A DNA stretch of 13,093 nt from Saprospiraceae bacterium (GTDB lineage Bacteria; Bacteroidota; Bacteroidia; Chitinophagales; Saprospiraceae). Location of the stretch: the NCBI GenBank assembly GCA_029262975.1, contig JAJCYJ010000353.1, forward strand, positions 1-13,093. The letters are read 5' to 3'. This document shows positions 6,641 through 13,093 of this stretch, one piece after another (position 1 is the stretch's first letter; every line of letters starts with the position of its first letter). A program made the position numbers and the translations under genes. The notes beneath the pieces are model-generated. The model had not been told where the DNA came from. It made no database searches and was given only the letters and a program-made list of their open reading frames with translations.

Positions 6641-7336
6641 ATGAATAGAAAGGAATTTATTAAGAAGGGGCTGATTCGAGCGAGTGCTTTTTTCGCATTG
6701 CCGGCTTCTTTGATTGCGCATACGAGCTGTTATAATGATACCGCAACGAAAATTACAAATAAGGAAGAATGTGATCTTTCACCGAGAGAAACAGCAGGCC
6801 CTTTCCCTAATCGTAAGCCAGCCGAACTGGTAAAAGCTAATATCATTTCCGACAGGGTAGGCGTGCCACTTCTTATTAATCTCCAAGTATTAAGAAAGAC
6901 CGATGCTTGTACGCCCTTAGCAGGTGTATTCGTCGATGTATGGCATTGTGATAGCAAAGGGGAATATTCCGAATATGGAAATTCCAGAATGCAGTCAAAA
7001 AATAACCGAGAGGTTCATTTTTTAAGAGGCCGCCAGACGACCAGTTCAGAAGGAATCGTATCTTTTATTTCAATTTATCCAGGATGGTACAGGGGCCGTG
7101 CCCCGCACATTCATGTTGAGGTGAAAGATCAGGATGAAAGATCTTTTATGATTACTCAGGTTGCTTTTCCGGAAGACATTTCTAATTTGGTGTACAAGTC
7201 TTCGGATTATAGAGGACCTCAAAATGTATCTAATGAAAGAGATGGTGTCTTCCGAAATAGTCTGGCTGCTAACATGGGGGAAATAAATGGAAATATAGAA
7301 GATGGCTATACAATCAATTATAAAATTGTAGTTTGA
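6641..7336 (+). CDS. Extracytoplasmic intradiol ring-cleavage dioxygenase-like protein
   Basis: This 231-residue protein (counted from ATG at 6641) carries the intradiol dioxygenase domain, in which non-haem Fe(III) cleaves catechol-type rings between the two hydroxyls. All four expected iron ligands are visible: Tyr109 in DSKGEYSEY, Tyr150 in PGWYRGRAPHIHV, and His156 and His158 in that same motif. Arg153 may match the conserved active-site Arg. The N-terminus MNRKEFIKKG, then a hydrophobic stretch and Ala/Ser-rich end, looks like a Tat-type signal with Arg-Lys in place of Arg-Arg. HTSC at about 27-30 is a poor lipobox. In-frame ATGs at 6620 and 6638 are alternatives; I prefer 6641 because the MNRKEF-type start is common in this family. 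No other aromatic-catabolism gene is nearby, so the natural substrate is unknown and may be an extracellular phenolic. Confidence 0.87.
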   Translation: MNRKEFIKKGLIRASAFFALPASLIAHTSCYNDTATKITNKEECDLSPRETAGPFPNRKPAELVKANIISDRVGVPLLINLQVLRKTDACTPLAGVFVDVWHCDSKGEYSEYGNSRMQSKNNREVHFLRGRQTTSSEGIVSFISIYPGWYRGRAPHIHVEVKDQDERSFMITQVAFPEDISNLVYKSSDYRGPQNVSNERDGVFRNSLAANMGEINGNIEDGYTINYKIVV

Positions 7337-7343
7337 TTTAGGT

Positions 7344-7389
7344 GTTCCAATCATTCCAATGTCGTACTTATATTAAGGTTGATTGGAAC
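7344..7389. repeat. 10-bp perfect inverted repeat before the GH3 gene
   Basis: GTTCCAATCA (7344-7353) and TGATTGGAAC (7380-7389) are exact reverse complements separated by 26 nt. They occupy much of the 106-bp gap, starting 8 bp after the dioxygenase stop and ending 53 bp before the GH3 start. No T-run follows, so a terminator is unlikely. A dimeric operator or an mRNA leader hairpin for the GH3 gene is possible. Confidence 0.6.
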
Positions 7390-7442
7390 CAGCATCATAC
7401 CAAAAATAACAACTCAGGTTCTACTATTTAAAAAGCATTTAA

Positions 7443-9764
7443 ATGAAAAATTTCATCATTCTAATTTTATTATTGAGTATTGGTCTATGTTTAACCAGTT
7501 GTGGCCCTATGTGGGTTGAAACTCCTGGAAAAGAATATAACCTGGTTGTTAATAGTGGAGGACAAACACTGGGATATGCACCTCAATCAGGTGTGAAAAT
7601 TTTAACCATCGACAGATTTGCTTTCAAAGATTTGAATAAGAATGACGTACTCGATATATACGAGGATTGGAGACTGCCAGCAGATCAAAGAGCCGAAGAT
7701 CTTGCAACAAAAATGTCCATAGACCAAATAGCCGGCCTGATGTTATATAGCGGTCACCAGAGAATACCGGGTGGTGGATTCGGACCGGGAGATACATACG
7801 GAGGAAAACCATTTGCTGAAAGTGGTGCTCAATCTTCCGATTTGTCAGATCAGCAGGTAACATTTTTAACAGAAGATAATCTTCGGCACGTTTTATTCAT
7901 TGGTGTCGAGAGCCCCGAAGTGGCTGCTCAATGGAATAATAATGCACAGGCTTTGGTCGAAGGCTTGGGCTTAGGCATACCTTCTAATAATAGCTCTGAT
8001 CCACGACATCAGGCCGATAATGATGAAGAATATACTTTGGGAGCGGGAGGTGATATTTCAAAATGGCCACCAGCGATTGGTTTGGCAGCGAGTTTTGATC
8101 CCGATTTGGTTAGAAAGTTTGGAGAGATTGCTTCTAAGGAATATCGCGCCCTGGGTATTACGACAGCTTTGTCCCCCCAGGTAGATTTGGCAACTGACCC
8201 AAGGTGGTATCGGTTCAGCGGTACTTTTGGACCAAGCCCTGAATTGTCAACTGATATGGGAAGAGCTTATGTAGATGGATTTCAGACTTCTGCCGGGGAT
8301 AAACTAATAACTACCGGATGGGGATATGAGAGTGTTAATGCCATGGTCAAGCATTGGCCGGGAGGTGGCACAGGAGAAGGGGGTCGTGATGCGCACTATG
8401 GTTTTGGAAAATTTGCGGTCTTTCCGGGAAAAAATTTGGAGACTCACCTTAAACCCTTTGTTGAAGGAGCTTTTAATTTAGATGGAGGCACTGGAAAAGC
8501 TGCTGCAGTAATGCCTTATTATACTATTTCTACGAACCAGGATCCTGATGGCGAAAATGTAGGAAATGCTTTTAGTCATTATTTCATCACCAAATTATTA
8601 AGAAATAAGTATCAATATGATGGTGTAGTTTGTACTGACTGGGGTGTGACCCGAGCAGATCGGGGAATGGCTACCTTCGGAAGTACACCCTGGGGTGTCG
8701 AAAGTCTCACTGAGGCCGAACGCCACTATAAAGTTATCATGGCCGGGTGTGATCAATTTGGCGGCAATAATGATTCAGGGCCAGTCATAGAAGCATACGA
8801 GATGGGTGTCCTGGATTTAGGAGAAGAAGTTATGCGAAAACGAATGGAGCAGTCTGCAGTTCGATTACTTAAAAATATATTCAGGGTAGGACTATTTGAA
8901 AATCCATATCTGGATGTCCAGGAAACGAATGCGATAGTTGGCAACGCTGAATTTATGAAAGCAGGATATGACGCGCAATTGAAGTCAGTCATATTATTAA
9001 AAAATAAAAATACTGTGCTTCCTATTTCAGAGGATAAAGTTGTCTTCATGCCCAAACGATTTGTACCCGCGGCGCAAAACTTTTTTGGTGCACCTATTCC
9101 TGAAAGATGGGAAGATCCAATTAGCGCAGAACAAGCTTCAAAGTATTTTAAAACTTCTGAAAATCCCGATGACGCCGATATAGCTATCGTAGTTATTAAT
9201 AATCCTGAAAATGGGAGGACAGCAGGTTATAGTGCTGAAAAGGCTAAAAGTGGAGATAATGGGTTTTTACCGATTTCATTACAATATGGAAAATATAAGG
9301 CTACTGAAGCCAGAGATCCTTCGCTTGCCGGTGACAATCGAGAAAATGATGTATTGAATCGAACTTATAAAAACAAAGTTGTCACCGCTAATAATTACTC
9401 AGATTTAGAAATGGTATTGAAGACCGTACAACAAATGAAAGGAAAGCCAGTTATCGTTGTCCTCAGGACGGGTAACCCCGCAATTGTGGCAGAATTCGAA
9501 AAAGAAATCGATGGCTTACTTGTAAATTTCGGCGTTCAAAATCAAGCCATACTTGATATTATATCGGGCGACACAGAACCTTCAGGGTTGTTGCCATTTC
9601 AATTACCTGCTGATATGCGTACGGTAGAAATGCAAATGGAAGATGTACCATTTGATATGGAATATTATAAAGATTCAGAAGGAAACGGATATAATTTTGG
9701 ATTTGGGTTGAATTGGTCTGGTGTTATTCAAGATGAGCGGAATCAAAAGTATAGGGTAAAATAA
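7443..9764 (+). CDS. GH3-family beta-glycosidase lipoprotein (beta-glucosidase-like)
   Basis: This 773-residue glycoside hydrolase family 3 protein would release beta-linked sugars by a retaining mechanism. The N-terminus is a lipoprotein signal with lipobox LTSC and lipidated Cys20, placing it on the envelope. An EF-hand-like loop (D63-N65-N67-D71-E74, sequence DLNKNDVLDIYE) precedes the catalytic barrel. Barrel motifs are LSPQVDLATDPRW (243-255), KHWPGGG (303-309) and VVCTDWG, whose Asp399 is the expected nucleophile. The GH3 C-terminal alpha/beta domain runs from about 510 to 765, including LLKNKNTVLPI and PSGLLPFQLP. The protein ends soon after this, so the fibronectin-III-like domain of many GH3 enzymes is absent. 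The start is ATG at 7443. No SusC/SusD or other hydrolase is adjacent, so it is not in an obvious polysaccharide-utilisation locus. Substrate is uncertain: beta-glucoside is the default guess. Confidence 0.92.
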   Translation: MKNFIILILLLSIGLCLTSCGPMWVETPGKEYNLVVNSGGQTLGYAPQSGVKILTIDRFAFKDLNKNDVLDIYEDWRLPADQRAEDLATKMSIDQIAGLMLYSGHQRIPGGGFGPGDTYGGKPFAESGAQSSDLSDQQVTFLTEDNLRHVLFIGVESPEVAAQWNNNAQALVEGLGLGIPSNNSSDPRHQADNDEEYTLGAGGDISKWPPAIGLAASFDPDLVRKFGEIASKEYRALGITTALSPQVDLATDPRWYRFSGTFGPSPELSTDMGRAYVDGFQTSAGDKLITTGWGYESVNAMVKHWPGGGTGEGGRDAHYGFGKFAVFPGKNLETHLKPFVEGAFNLDGGTGKAAAVMPYYTISTNQDPDGENVGNAFSHYFITKLLRNKYQYDGVVCTDWGVTRADRGMATFGSTPWGVESLTEAERHYKVIMAGCDQFGGNNDSGPVIEAYEMGVLDLGEEVMRKRMEQSAVRLLKNIFRVGLFENPYLDVQETNAIVGNAEFMKAGYDAQLKSVILLKNKNTVLPISEDKVVFMPKRFVPAAQNFFGAPIPERWEDPISAEQASKYFKTSENPDDADIAIVVINNPENGRTAGYSAEKAKSGDNGFLPISLQYGKYKATEARDPSLAGDNRENDVLNRTYKNKVVTANNYSDLEMVLKTVQQMKGKPVIVVLRTGNPAIVAEFEKEIDGLLVNFGVQNQAILDIISGDTEPSGLLPFQLPADMRTVEMQMEDVPFDMEYYKDSEGNGYNFGFGLNWSGVIQDERNQKYRVK

Positions 9765-9987
9765 TTGCTCGAATAGCTGATAACCTGACATTTATTCGGT
9801 TTGGCAAACCTCGTACATATACCTATAGTGTAATTTTAATTTCCTTTATCAATGATTAATACAGCGGATAGTTAGAGCAAATTTCCAATGGTATCTATTT
9901 CAAATCCACTTTTATGACAAGAACGAGGTATCGCTAATGTCTTCAAGATTCCGTTCTGCCGACAATTTGTTGAAATACTTGTCGCAT

Positions 9988-9999
9988 TGTCTTAAGACA
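9988..9999. repeat. 12-bp perfect palindrome
   Basis: TGTCTTAAGACA is its own reverse complement. Outer bases on both sides (AATACTT on the left, AAGTTATT on the right) can pair further with a bulge on the left, so a longer imperfect hairpin is possible. It may be a regulator site or part of the same structured element as 10049-10090. Confidence 0.5.
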
Positions 10000-10048
10000 T
10001 AAGTTATTCTGACGTTATTTTTCTACATTCGAGGCGATAACCACGGGA

Positions 10049-10090
10049 ATAGCTAAGGCTATAGAGAGCCTGCCGTTCCGACGAGGCAGG
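10049..10090. repeat. Pair of hairpins in a GC-rich patch
   Basis: ATAGC (10049-10053) pairs with GCTAT (10058-10062) around TAAG. Shortly after, CCTGCC (10069-10074) pairs with GGCAGG (10085-10090). The second can be redrawn with an inner CGT/ACG stem (10074-10076 with 10081-10083). The patch from about 10030 to 10090 is clearly richer in G+C than the flanks. Two compact hairpins in foreign-looking composition resemble a dispersed extragenic repeat. Confidence 0.5.
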
Positions 10091-10173
10091 TACTTATATC
10101 GAAGACTGGAAAAAGAATCCATAAATCTTTACAACCATATACAAGTCCTTAACCATTTATAATAAAATACAAA

Positions 10174-10980
10174 ATGAAGAATCATATCATCACAGGGAAA
10201 TATAGCTGGCTATTAGTGGCTTTAATCTTTGTACTAAACTTTGGTGTTGCACAATCCGATTACAAGTCTGCACAATTAATTGATGCGTTGGTGTCTAAAA
10301 ACGGAGGGTATGAAAAATTAGCTTCTAAAAAGGACGTCCAATTCACTTATGTATACGATAATTTTGATAGTGGGCGAGATGTATCAACAGAGCGGCATAT
10401 TTTTAATGGAGAACATTCCTGGGGTTCATATAAAGAGCACAAGCGAAATGTACTTCCTGACAAAGAGGGACTTGCCATACAATCATTAGTACATGGTAAA
10501 CCATCATTGAGTTTGAACGGAATGGAAATTACAGATGAAAAAGCACTCGGGGGAACCGTATTTTTAAGAAAAGTGAATTTTTATTGGTTTACGATGATGT
10601 ATAAATTAGAAGATCCTGGCACAAACTATAAACACTTAGGTACCGAAGAAATCGATGGTATTCTGTACGACAAAGTGAGTTTAACATACAATGCGGATAT
10701 AACGAAAAAAGAGAAAAATGATGAATATATTTTATACTTCAATCCAAAATCACACCTTATAGATCTATTTTTCTTTTCGTTACCAGATTTTGGTATCAAC
10801 GAACCTATTCTTAAAATGACGCTGGATTATGAAGTGGTCGATGGGTTGTATATTTCAACGGTTCGCAAATCTTTTGCACCTAATGAAAAAGGAGCGTACC
10901 AAATTAATGGTACGTACACTTTCAAGGATATTACCTTTAATAATGGTTTTAAACCTCAGGATTTTGTTCTTAAATTCTAG
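10174..10980 (+). CDS. Secreted protein of unknown function, DUF6503-like
   Basis: The 268-residue protein has a signal peptide (about 1-27: KYSWLLVALIFVLNFGV, cleavage after VAQ) and no other membrane segment, so it should be periplasmic or outer-membrane associated. The mature part is beta-rich with alternating strands such as VQFTYVYDNFD, ILYFNPKSHLIDLFFF and MTLDYEVVDGLYISTVRK. The block FYWFTMMYKLEDPGTNYKHLGTEEIDG (136-162), followed by YDKVSLTY, resembles DUF6503-type proteins of Bacteroidota. These in turn recall LolA/LolB-like half-barrels that bind lipids. That link is from pattern memory and is moderate at best. There is no catalytic motif I recognise. The start is ATG at 10174, with A-rich leader sequence. 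Flanking gaps of 409 and 463 bp suggest a single-gene transcript. Confidence 0.75.
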   Translation: MKNHIITGKYSWLLVALIFVLNFGVAQSDYKSAQLIDALVSKNGGYEKLASKKDVQFTYVYDNFDSGRDVSTERHIFNGEHSWGSYKEHKRNVLPDKEGLAIQSLVHGKPSLSLNGMEITDEKALGGTVFLRKVNFYWFTMMYKLEDPGTNYKHLGTEEIDGILYDKVSLTYNADITKKEKNDEYILYFNPKSHLIDLFFFSLPDFGINEPILKMTLDYEVVDGLYISTVRKSFAPNEKGAYQINGTYTFKDITFNNGFKPQDFVLKF

Positions 10981-11207
10981 TTATGTAAAAAATGTTTGTT
11001 GAAATGGTTTTTCAATGTTGCAATGTCAAATGGAATTTATAAAATAAATGCAATTACTCAGTCTATATAGGATGATGCCTTAAATGAATAGCAATTAGAA
11101 TATTTATAAAATTTGAAATTGCTGTAAGCATATCTTGAATTTGTAATTTTCTTAACTGAAACAAAATAGCGATTCAGATAATCACCATAATTGCAATTTC
11201 TCATAAA

Positions 11208-11215
11208 TATTTTTG
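11208..11215 (+). promoter_or_regulatory. Candidate Bacteroidota -7 element
   Basis: TATTTTTG fits the Bacteroidota -7 consensus TAnnTTTG exactly. A TTG at 11191-11193 lies upstream, but with a 14-nt spacer, shorter than the usual 17-21. If used, it would give a leader of over 200 nt for the peptidase gene. In such A/T-rich DNA a chance match is quite possible. Confidence 0.25.
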
Positions 11216-11229
11216 TAAATAGTTTTACT

Positions 11230-11400
11230 TTAACAGATTAAGTAGCTTATTGAGTTTGCCGGGTGCAATTCATCTCTTAGCGATTGAATGACACCAAAGA
11301 TTTGAAAGCTATGTTGCCAAGCGTATAAAGAAGATACCCTGGTTAAAAAGGAGGCAATTAAACCTTCATTACGCAGTTGGCGATATTGCCTAAGAAAACC
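11230..11400 (-). other. 56-codon open frame without start codon, possible coding relic
   Basis: On the minus strand, codons from 11400 down to the TAA at 11232-11230 are open for 56 residues. The frame is bounded upstream by a TGA at 11403-11401 and contains no ATG. The translation looks protein-like, with mixed hydrophobic, aromatic and charged residues, for example ASFLTRVSSLYAWQ and FGVIQSLRDEL. Local G+C is higher than in the flanks. It may be a degraded fragment of a former gene or part of a dispersed repeat. I do not recognise a family, and chance is not excluded. Confidence 0.2.
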
Positions 11401-11443
11401 TCAACTTGGAGCTTTTACTATTTTAAATAGAAAATATTATTTT

Positions 11444-13093
11444 ATGAAACGTGTTATTTTAATTCCCTTGCTTTTGCTCGTGTCTTTTTTAACCTGGGCT
11501 CAAGAACCATTGAATTTAAACGACATCTATAAGAATGGAACGTATAGTGCCGAGAGTTATGGTCCGGTAAGATGGATGAAGGACAATAGAGGGTATTCAA
11601 CCCTTGAGAAAAATAGCGAATTAGGAGGGGTTGATATTGTCAGATATGAAGCAACCTCGGGTGTCAGGTCTGTAATCGTTTCAGCAGAAAATCTGATTCC
11701 AGAGGGTACAAATGAGCCGATGCCTATTACGAATTACGAATGGTCATTGGATAATTCTAAACTACTTGTGTTTACGAATACACGGAGGGTTTGGCGCCGC
11801 CATACGAGAGGCGACTATTATGTGCTTGACATCGAATCGGGTGAACTAACTCAATTGGGCAAATCCATGGAACGTACGACCATGATGTTCGCTAAGTTCT
11901 CACCGGATGCATCGAGAGTAGGCTATGTGAGCAAAAACAATATTTATGTAGAAAACATAAAGTCCGGTGAAATTATTCAACTAACCTTTGATGGTAGTAA
12001 CTCCATAATTAATGGAACTTTCGATTGGGTATATGAAGAAGAATTATCATGCAGAGACGGATTTCGATGGAGCCCGGACGGTACTCAAATAGCCTATTGG
12101 CAATCCGATACAGAAGGGATTGGCACGTTTTATATGATTAATAATGTTGATTCCAATTATGCACAACTCATCCCGCTCCCTTATCCAAAGGTGGGTACCG
12201 ATAATTCTTCTGTCAAGGTTGGCGTGGTCAATGCCAGTGGAGGCAAAACCAGCTGGTTTGATGTACCGGGAGACCCCCGAAATAACTATTTGGCAAGAAT
12301 GGACTTCATTCCAAATTCAAACGAAGTGATGATCCAACAATTGAATAGAAAGCAAAATTCAAATACGGTCTGGATCGGTAATACCCGGACAATGGCCCTG
12401 ACTAATATTTTCATTGATAGGGATGAAGCCTTCCTGGATATCCACGATAATATTATGTGGCTGGAGAATGATCAATATTTTACCTGGACAAGTGAAAAGG
12501 ATGGCTGGCTGAATCTATACAAAGTGTCTAGGAACGGGAAACATTTTAGCACCATCACTAAAGGAAATATTGATGTGATCAGGATTAACTGTATTGATCC
12601 CATAGGAGGTTATGTATATTATATTGCTTCACCTGAGAATTTCACACAGCGCTACTTATACAGAAGTAAAATAGATGGCAGTTCTAATCCTGAGCGAGTA
12701 AGCCCTAAAGATCAACAAGGACAACATGCATATCAAATATCTGCCGACGCGAAGTATGCTATTCATACATTTCAGAATGCCAGAACCCCTAATAAAATAT
12801 CTCTAATCGATCTTCAAAAGCACAAAACGATCAGGGTCTTAGAGGATAATAAAGAACTGTCAGAAAAGGTAGCTGCTTTACAATTGACTCCAAAGGAATT
12901 TATCAAATTGGATATTGGTGAGGTCGTGTTAGACGCCTGGATGATAAGACCCCCAAATTTTAATGCCGTTAAAAAATACCCGATTATCTTTTATGTATAT
13001 GGTGAGCCTGCCGGTTCCACTGTTCAGGATGCGTGGCAAGGGGGAGATCTTTGGCACCAGTTTTTAGCACAACAGGGTTATGTTGTTGCCAGC
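11444..13093 (+). CDS. DPP IV-like S9 peptidase, 3' end cut by the window
   Basis: An open frame of exactly 550 codons runs from ATG at 11444 off the right edge. Residues 1-20 form a signal peptide (VILIPLLLLVSFLTWAQ), so the enzyme is exported. Residues about 95-470 are the DPP IV-type beta-propeller. This includes FDWVYEEEL (193-201), whose Glu199-Glu200 match the double Glu that anchors the substrate N-terminus, then RDGFRWSPDG (204-213), and Arg118/Arg119 near the position of the substrate-binding Arg. The alpha/beta-hydrolase domain begins about 485. IIFYVYGEPAG (514-524) includes Tyr519, matching the oxyanion-hole Tyr, with GEPAG in place of the more usual GGPGS-like sequence. The GWSYGG serine and the catalytic Asp and His should lie beyond the window, so activity cannot be confirmed. 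Family members remove N-terminal X-Pro or X-Ala dipeptides. A 463-bp gap precedes it. Confidence 0.93.
   Translation, partial: MKRVILIPLLLLVSFLTWAQEPLNLNDIYKNGTYSAESYGPVRWMKDNRGYSTLEKNSELGGVDIVRYEATSGVRSVIVSAENLIPEGTNEPMPITNYEWSLDNSKLLVFTNTRRVWRRHTRGDYYVLDIESGELTQLGKSMERTTMMFAKFSPDASRVGYVSKNNIYVENIKSGEIIQLTFDGSNSIINGTFDWVYEEELSCRDGFRWSPDGTQIAYWQSDTEGIGTFYMINNVDSNYAQLIPLPYPKVGTDNSSVKVGVVNASGGKTSWFDVPGDPRNNYLARMDFIPNSNEVMIQQLNRKQNSNTVWIGNTRTMALTNIFIDRDEAFLDIHDNIMWLENDQYFTWTSEKDGWLNLYKVSRNGKHFSTITKGNIDVIRINCIDPIGGYVYYIASPENFTQRYLYRSKIDGSSNPERVSPKDQQGQHAYQISADAKYAIHTFQNARTPNKISLIDLQKHKTIRVLEDNKELSEKVAALQLTPKEFIKLDIGEVVLDAWMIRPPNFNAVKKYPIIFYVYGEPAGSTVQDAWQGGDLWHQFLAQQGYVVAS

Larger units (their letters stand above)
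9765..10173. other. 409-bp intergenic region with structured centre
   Basis: No supportable gene lies here. A small hairpin, GGTTT (9798-9802) with AAACC (9806-9810), follows the GH3 stop by 33 bp but lacks a T-run. A 12-bp palindrome lies at 9988-9999, and two hairpins in a GC-rich patch at 10049-10090. The last 70 bp before the next gene are A/T-rich, as expected for a Bacteroidota promoter and leader, but I find no exact TAnnTTTG element. Confidence 0.55.
10981..11443. other. 463-bp intergenic region with GCAATT words and possible gene relic
   Basis: The first half is very A/T-rich. It includes a 6-bp hairpin just after the preceding stop (TTGAAA 10999-11004, TTTCAA 11010-11015), a 7-bp inverted repeat (11090-11096 with 11117-11123), and a 10-bp palindrome AATTGCAATT (11189-11198). 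The hexamer GCAATT or its complement occurs seven times between 11050 and 11359. The second half (about 11255-11410) is richer in G+C and contains an open minus-strand frame described separately. A promoter-like TAnnTTTG lies at 11208. Confidence 0.5.

Noticed and set aside
9798..9810. GGTTT-GGC-AAACC hairpin as GH3 terminator
   Set aside because: The stem is only 5 bp and no T-run follows, so it does not meet the usual intrinsic terminator pattern.
10999..11015. TTGAAA/TTTCAA hairpin as terminator after the DUF6503-like gene
   Set aside because: Short, A/T-only apart from one G-C pair, and without a T-run after the stem.
12144..12329. 61-codon plus-strand frame inside the peptidase gene
   Set aside because: It lies out of frame inside the continuous 550-codon DPP IV-like frame, whose motifs are intact on both sides.

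Overview
The window reads as chromosomal DNA of a Bacteroidota bacterium. It is AT-rich and lacks clear Shine-Dalgarno sequences. Its gene families are typical of that phylum: a LytS/LytTR two-component pair, a large outer-membrane receptor with an N-terminal carboxypeptidase-regulatory-like domain, a lipoprotein GH3 glycosidase, secreted YceI, and a DPP IV-type S9 peptidase. I cannot name the genus. Nothing indicates a plasmid, prophage, CRISPR array, rRNA, tRNA or intact insertion sequence.

Layout. Minus strand, right to left: a LytS-type sensor kinase (2687-1653), a LytTR response regulator 19 bp downstream (1633-893), then a SMUG2-like uracil-DNA glycosylase (799-122). Both two-component genes appear to start with GTG. 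A divergent intergenic region (2688-2981) carries a 15-bp tandem repeat, a 10-bp inverted repeat and several ATCGA-type motifs. It separates the kinase from a plus-strand series: an outer-membrane beta-barrel receptor (2982-5594), YceI (5916-6488), an extracytoplasmic intradiol-type dioxygenase (6641-7336), a GH3 lipoprotein (7443-9764), a secreted protein of uncertain function (10174-10980), and a DPP IV-like peptidase that starts at 11444 and is cut by the window end before its catalytic serine.

How the genes relate. The kinase and regulator form a clear operon, and their divergent arrangement makes the receptor a plausible but unproven target. The plus-strand genes are separated by 106-463 bp and by several inverted repeats, so most are probably transcribed singly. 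All six encode exported products (outer membrane, periplasm or lipoprotein), so the stretch is an envelope or secreted-protein neighbourhood rather than one pathway. There is no SusC/SusD pair beside the GH3 enzyme and no aromatic-degradation gene beside the dioxygenase.

The unusual material is in the gaps. At 5643-5822 a nested hairpin is followed by a 28-bp perfect palindrome. At 6541-6611 there is a long terminator-like hairpin. At 7344-7389 there is a 10-bp inverted repeat. At 9988-10090 there is a GC-rich structured segment. The gap at 10981-11443 has repeated GCAATT words and a 56-codon open minus-strand frame without a start codon, perhaps a gene relic. I found no convincing new multi-gene system; the structured intergenic segments are the best candidates for follow-up.
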